Of a DNA stretch of 64,000 nt, positions 60,405-64,000 are shown piece by piece (within the stretch, counting starts at the first letter, position 1; each line of letters begins with the position of its first letter). Made by a program: the position numbers and the translations under genes. The stretch is from positions 3,457,001-3,521,000 of the forward strand of contig NZ_CP090059.1 of NCBI RefSeq assembly GCF_021391395.1. Direction: 5' to 3'. The notes below the pieces were generated by a model. The model worked only from the letters and a program-made list of their open reading frames with translations, searched no databases and was not told the origin of the DNA. The stretch is from Sphingomonas cannabina (GTDB lineage: Bacteria > Pseudomonadota > Alphaproteobacteria > Sphingomonadales > Sphingomonadaceae).

Positions 60405-62831
60405 ATGAGATGCCGTCCTCATCGCATGACAGGGTGGCCGGCAACCGTGGGCAATCGCCAGTTTTCCGCAAAGACATCGGCCGGCCTGCTGGCCCTTGCC
60501 TGGATGGCGACCCTCCATTCGCCAGCTTTTGCCGAGGGCCGTCCCGCAGACCGCCCGGTGGTCGCGGCGATGCCGCCGGCGCCCAGTATCGCCGAACGCT
60601 ATGCCCAGGCGGACAGCTTCATGGGCAATCGGCTGGCCGAGCTGATCGACAACGCCGATGTCGCACCGCGTTTCGTCGGCGACGGCATCGGGCTGCTGAT
60701 CCGCACGGGCAACCCGCGGAGCCAGAGCTACGACTATATCGATCTCGCCACCGCCGCGCGCCGGCAAGTCGCGACCACGGCGCAGCTCCTCGCGGCTCTC
60801 GCGAAGGCAGGCAGGCCGGCAAGTGCCGACGATGCCAAGATCGGCGACGTCGATTTCGATCCGGCGGCGGGCGTCGTCCGGTTTCGCGCGCTCGGCGACC
60901 GCTGGCGGCTCGGCGCGGACGGGCGTGCCGAAAAAGCCGAGGACGAGAAGCGCGACGAGCGCGCCCTCCCCTCGCCCGATGGCCGAGTGCGGATCGTCGC
61001 CCGCGACTTCAACCTGATCGCGGTCGACGCCAAGACCGGCCGCGAGGTCCCGCTGACCACCGACGGCACGCGGGAGCAGCCCTATGGCCGCTCGATCCCC
61101 GAGCTCTCCGACATCCTGCGCGAAGGGGCCGAGGAGCCGGCGATGCCGGTGTCGGCAGAGTGGTCGCCCGACGGCCGCTACCTGTTGACCTGGCGGCTCG
61201 ACACGCGCGGGGTCAAGAAACTGTCGATCACGCAGCAGAACCCGCCCGGCAGCTTCTATCCGCGCAGCTTCTCCTACATCTACCCGCTCGCCGGCGCCGA
61301 GACGCTGCCGCAGGCGACGCGCGTCGTCATCGACGTCGAGCGAGCGATGCGCAAGCGCAAGGCGAAGGTCGTCCCGCTCGCCATTCCCAGCGAATCCCTC
61401 CTCTATCCCGCGCCGCCCGACATGGGCTGGGAGAACGGCAAGCCGCGCATCCTCTGGACCGAGCGCGGCTATGGTCAGCAGGCGGTCTACCTCGCCGATC
61501 CCGAGACCGGCGCAGCGCATATCGTCGCACATGAGGCGGTGAAACCCCTCGTCACCGTTACCTCCAGCATGATCATGCCGGCGCCGGAGCTTGGCGGCGA
61601 ACTCGCCATCTCGGAACGGTCCGGCTGGGCTCAGCTCTACCTCGTCCGCCCGGACGCGCCCGACGGCGGCGTGCCGCTGACCCGCGGCGAATGGGAGGTG
61701 CTGTCGGTCGACCATGTCGCCAAGGACGGCTCCTCGCTGATCGTCACCGGCGTCGGCCGCGAGGCGGCGCGCAATCCCTATTGGCGCGCGCTCTATCGCG
61801 TGCCGCTCGACGGCAGCGCTCCCATCGAGCTGACGCCCGAGCCGCTCGACCACGATGCCGAGGTCTCGCCCGACGGCAGGTGGATCGTCGACCAGATGTC
61901 GAGCCCGACCTCGCCCAACCGCGCGGTGCTGCGCGATGGCACGACCGGACGGATCGTGATGGAGCTGGCCAAGGGCGACGACAGCCGCCTGCGCGCCGCC
62001 GGCTATACGCCGCCCGAGCCGTTCAAGGGTCTCGCTGCCGACGGCCGCACGCCGATCTACGGGATGATCTACCGCCCGGCGCGCTTCGATCCGAACCGCC
62101 GCTATCCGATCATCGACAATGTCTACACCGGGCCGACCACCACCAACGTGCCCGCCACCTGGGGGCAGGCGCTGACGGTCAGCGGCAACAGCGTGGCGCA
62201 GATCGGCGCGGTGGTCGTCATGATCGACGGTACAGGCACGTCGCGGCGCGGCCAGGCCTTTCGCCTGCCGGCGTACCGGAACCTCGGCGAGGTCGGGCTC
62301 GACGACCATATCGCGCTCATCCGCCAGATGGCGGCGCGCTATCCCTATATGGATGCGAGCCGCGTCGGCGTGTACGGCGGATCGGCGGGCGGCTACGACA
62401 CCGCGCGCTTCCTGCTCAGGCGCCCGGCCTTCTTCAAGGTCGGCGTCTCCTCCTCGGGCAACCATGACCTGCGCCTCGACAAGAGCTGGTGGCCGGAAGT
62501 CTCGATGGGCTTCGCCGACGAGGCGACGTGGGAGCGCAATTCCAACATGTCCGTCGCCGGCAACCTGATGGGCAAGCTGCTGCTGATCCACGGCGACATC
62601 GACGACAACGTGCCGGTCACGGAGAGCTTCCGCCTCGCCAAGGCGCTGATGGACGCCGGCCGCGACGTTGACATGGTGGTGCTGCCCAACACCACCCACC
62701 GCGTCTACCAGCCCTTCTTCTGGAAGAAGCTGCGCGACTATTTCACGCTGAACCTGCTCGGCGAGGCGCCGCCGCCGCTCGGCCCGCCACAGCAGACCGC
62801 CTCCGCCGGCGCCGCGCCGGCCGCGAAATGA
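60405..62831 (+). CDS. exported S9-family (DPP IV-like) serine peptidase
   Basis: 808 residues from ATG at 60405; ATG at 60426 is also possible, and neither has an evident ribosome site. Signal peptide TSAGLLALAWMATLHSPAFA. N-terminal beta-propeller (DPPIV_N type, VSAEWSPDGRYLLTWRLD, GRWIVDQMSSPTSPNRAV). C-terminal hydrolase with Ser660 in YGGSAGGYDTARF, the Asp in LIHGDIDDNVPV and the His in LPNTTHRVYQPF. S9 enzymes cut after proline-like residues. It shares the operator region with GntR and precedes the DUF5695-like gene by 17 bp. Confidence 0.93.
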   Translation: MRCRPHRMTGWPATVGNRQFSAKTSAGLLALAWMATLHSPAFAEGRPADRPVVAAMPPAPSIAERYAQADSFMGNRLAELIDNADVAPRFVGDGIGLLIRTGNPRSQSYDYIDLATAARRQVATTAQLLAALAKAGRPASADDAKIGDVDFDPAAGVVRFRALGDRWRLGADGRAEKAEDEKRDERALPSPDGRVRIVARDFNLIAVDAKTGREVPLTTDGTREQPYGRSIPELSDILREGAEEPAMPVSAEWSPDGRYLLTWRLDTRGVKKLSITQQNPPGSFYPRSFSYIYPLAGAETLPQATRVVIDVERAMRKRKAKVVPLAIPSESLLYPAPPDMGWENGKPRILWTERGYGQQAVYLADPETGAAHIVAHEAVKPLVTVTSSMIMPAPELGGELAISERSGWAQLYLVRPDAPDGGVPLTRGEWEVLSVDHVAKDGSSLIVTGVGREAARNPYWRALYRVPLDGSAPIELTPEPLDHDAEVSPDGRWIVDQMSSPTSPNRAVLRDGTTGRIVMELAKGDDSRLRAAGYTPPEPFKGLAADGRTPIYGMIYRPARFDPNRRYPIIDNVYTGPTTTNVPATWGQALTVSGNSVAQIGAVVVMIDGTGTSRRGQAFRLPAYRNLGEVGLDDHIALIRQMAARYPYMDASRVGVYGGSAGGYDTARFLLRRPAFFKVGVSSSGNHDLRLDKSWWPEVSMGFADEATWERNSNMSVAGNLMGKLLLIHGDIDDNVPVTESFRLAKALMDAGRDVDMVVLPNTTHRVYQPFFWKKLRDYFTLNLLGEAPPPLGPPQQTASAGAAPAAK

Positions 62832-62848
62832 CTTCCGCGAGGATCAGG

Positions 62849-64000
62849 ATGAAGCCCTTCTTGCACGCCCTCCCGCTCGTCGCGCTACTCGCCGCTGTGC
62901 CGGCGACGACGCCGTTGTTCGCCCAGGCCGAGAAGGCGCCGGCAAAGAAGGTCTTCCCGCCGATCGCGAAGACCGCGTTCCGCACGCAGTCCTTCGACCT
63001 GGCGCTGCGCACCGACACCCAGACGCTGGCGCAGCTTTCGCCGCGCGGGGAGGCCGCATTCGATTTCGTGCCGGCCAGCCGCGAAGCCGAGCGCGCCGGC
63101 GACGGTTATGTTCACATCGGCGACATCCATATCCGCCTGAAGAGCGGGGGCGGCGCGTGGCAGGACTATTCCTCCGCCCATGCGCGCAAGGCCATCGCCA
63201 GGCTGGCCGCGCGCGGTGAGGTACTCGCCGCCGCCGACATCACCGCGTCGATGGGGGCCGGCATCCCGCTGCGCGTCGAGCGCCGTTGGGTGAACGACAA
63301 GGGTGCGCTGGCCGTACGCTTCACGCTCACCAACGCCAGCAACGCGCCGGTGGAGATCGGCGGGCTCGGCCTGCCGATGGTGTTCGACAACATCATCCTC
63401 GACCGCGACCTCGACCAGGCGCACGCGCAGGCGAGCTTCGTCGATCCCTATATCGGCCGCGACGCCGGCTATCTGCAGATCACCCGCCTCAACGGCCATG
63501 GCCCGGCGCTGCTGGTGCTGCCCGAGAAGGGCACGCCGCTCGAAGCCTATCGCCCGATCCTGGAGGCCAAAGCCGCGCCGCCGGGCGACATCTTCACCGA
63601 CCGCAGCCCGCGCGGCCAGGTGTCGGAGGGCTTCTACGACTGGACGATCGCCAGCAAGGGCTTCGCCGAGAAGGAATGGGCCAAGGCCGGCCAGCAGTGG
63701 AACGAGCCGACCAGCTTCACCCTGGCGCCGGGCGAGCGCCGCACCATCGGCCTGCGCTTCGTGAGGTCACCCAGCATCCGCGCGATCGAGGACACGCTGG
63801 TCGCCAACAAGCGCCCGGTCGCGATCGGCATCCCCGGCTATGTCGTGCCGACCGACCAGCAGGCCAGCCTGTTCCTGAAGGCACCGAGCGCGGTCGCGAC
63901 GATCGAGTCCTTCCCCGCCGGCGCCCTGACTGCGACACCTGCGGAGAGCGGATCGGATTGGGCCCGCTACACCGTCCGCGCCAGCGGCTGGGGCCAGGCG
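62849..64000 (+). CDS. large exported protein, DUF5695-like, 5' part (runs off the window)
   Basis: 384 residues from ATG at 62849 with no stop before the right edge, 17 bp after the S9 peptidase stop. Signal peptide MKPFLHALPLVALLAAVPAT, then TPLFAQ. The mature part (FDLALRTDTQTLAQLSPRG, FDFVPASREAERAGDGYVHIGDIHIRLKSG, then YSSAHARKAI) is beta-rich with repeated FTLTNASNAPVEIGGLGLPM-like segments. From memory it resembles the roughly 900-residue secreted family annotated DUF5695, often found beside glycoside hydrolases; this is not certain. It is probably a polysaccharide- or glycoprotein-acting enzyme co-transcribed with the peptidase. Confidence 0.7.
   Translation, partial: MKPFLHALPLVALLAAVPATTPLFAQAEKAPAKKVFPPIAKTAFRTQSFDLALRTDTQTLAQLSPRGEAAFDFVPASREAERAGDGYVHIGDIHIRLKSGGGAWQDYSSAHARKAIARLAARGEVLAAADITASMGAGIPLRVERRWVNDKGALAVRFTLTNASNAPVEIGGLGLPMVFDNIILDRDLDQAHAQASFVDPYIGRDAGYLQITRLNGHGPALLVLPEKGTPLEAYRPILEAKAAPPGDIFTDRSPRGQVSEGFYDWTIASKGFAEKEWAKAGQQWNEPTSFTLAPGERRTIGLRFVRSPSIRAIEDTLVANKRPVAIGIPGYVVPTDQQASLFLKAPSAVATIESFPAGALTATPAESGSDWARYTVRASGWGQA

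Overview
The window is a high-GC chromosomal segment of an alphaproteobacterium, most likely a sphingomonad (Sphingomonas or a close relative). The evidence is the hisG-hisD-nusB-thiL-hppA and infA-maf-RNase E/G-like-yacG blocks, an UrcA-family protein, a DUF4169 protein, the 1541-residue NAD-dependent glutamate dehydrogenase, cobS/cobT, and many TonB-receptor-era intergenic inverted repeats. All calls come from reading the sequence; no database search was run.

Layout. 1-1.1 kb: the 5' end of a DUF262 (GmrSD-like) gene cut by the window edge, then a nucleotidyltransferase-fold gene overlapping a small basic protein. 1.2-8.3 kb: uvrA, a Tat-exported Gfo/Idh/MocA oxidoreductase, an UrcA protein and a LytS/LytTR-type two-component pair. 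8.7-12.1 kb: a D/L-methionine ABC importer (metNIQ) in one operon with a YghU-type glutathione transferase. 12.3-16.7 kb: a single-module A-PCP-TE nonribosomal peptide synthetase-like enzyme and a lipoprotein with a DUF6438 domain and ankyrin repeats. 17-23.2 kb: tRNA-Thr, a PAS protein and NAD-glutamate dehydrogenase. 23.3-27.3 kb: ribbon-helix-helix protein, cobT and cobS, with a VapC/Phd-type toxin-antitoxin pair wedged between the two cobaltochelatase genes. 27.4-31.6 kb: an HxlR regulator divergent from a cassette of VOC, DUF1428 and DHFR-like proteins. 31.8-36.6 kb: J-domain protein, BolA, glutathione transferase, pirin, an epoxide-hydrolase-like enzyme and a DUF2332 protein. 36.6-46.9 kb: histidine biosynthesis, NusB, a TetR/membrane-protein pair with two visible operators, ThiL, H+-pyrophosphatase, then infA-maf-RNase E/G-like-yacG and tRNA-Phe.

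47-64 kb is an accessory catabolic locus and the most interesting part. It combines a 4-hydroxyproline epimerase and a hydroxyproline-type deaminase of the DHDPS family with a TonB-dependent receptor, a GH43 enzyme, a GH127 beta-L-arabinofuranosidase-like enzyme, an Ldh/DpkA-family reductase, a DUF885 peptidase-like protein, an S9 peptidase, a large DUF5695-like secreted protein running off the right edge, and a FadR-type GntR regulator. Four intergenic regions carry copies of one palindrome (best copy AATATCGTATACGATATT). I infer that this is a co-regulated system for taking apart arabinosylated hydroxyproline-rich plant wall glycoproteins (extensin type) and burning both the arabinose and the hydroxyproline.

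Nearly every intergenic gap between operons is filled by one of at least six families of 70-170 bp inverted repeats, several of which recur two or three times in the window. No CRISPR array, insertion sequence, rRNA or integrase gene was seen.
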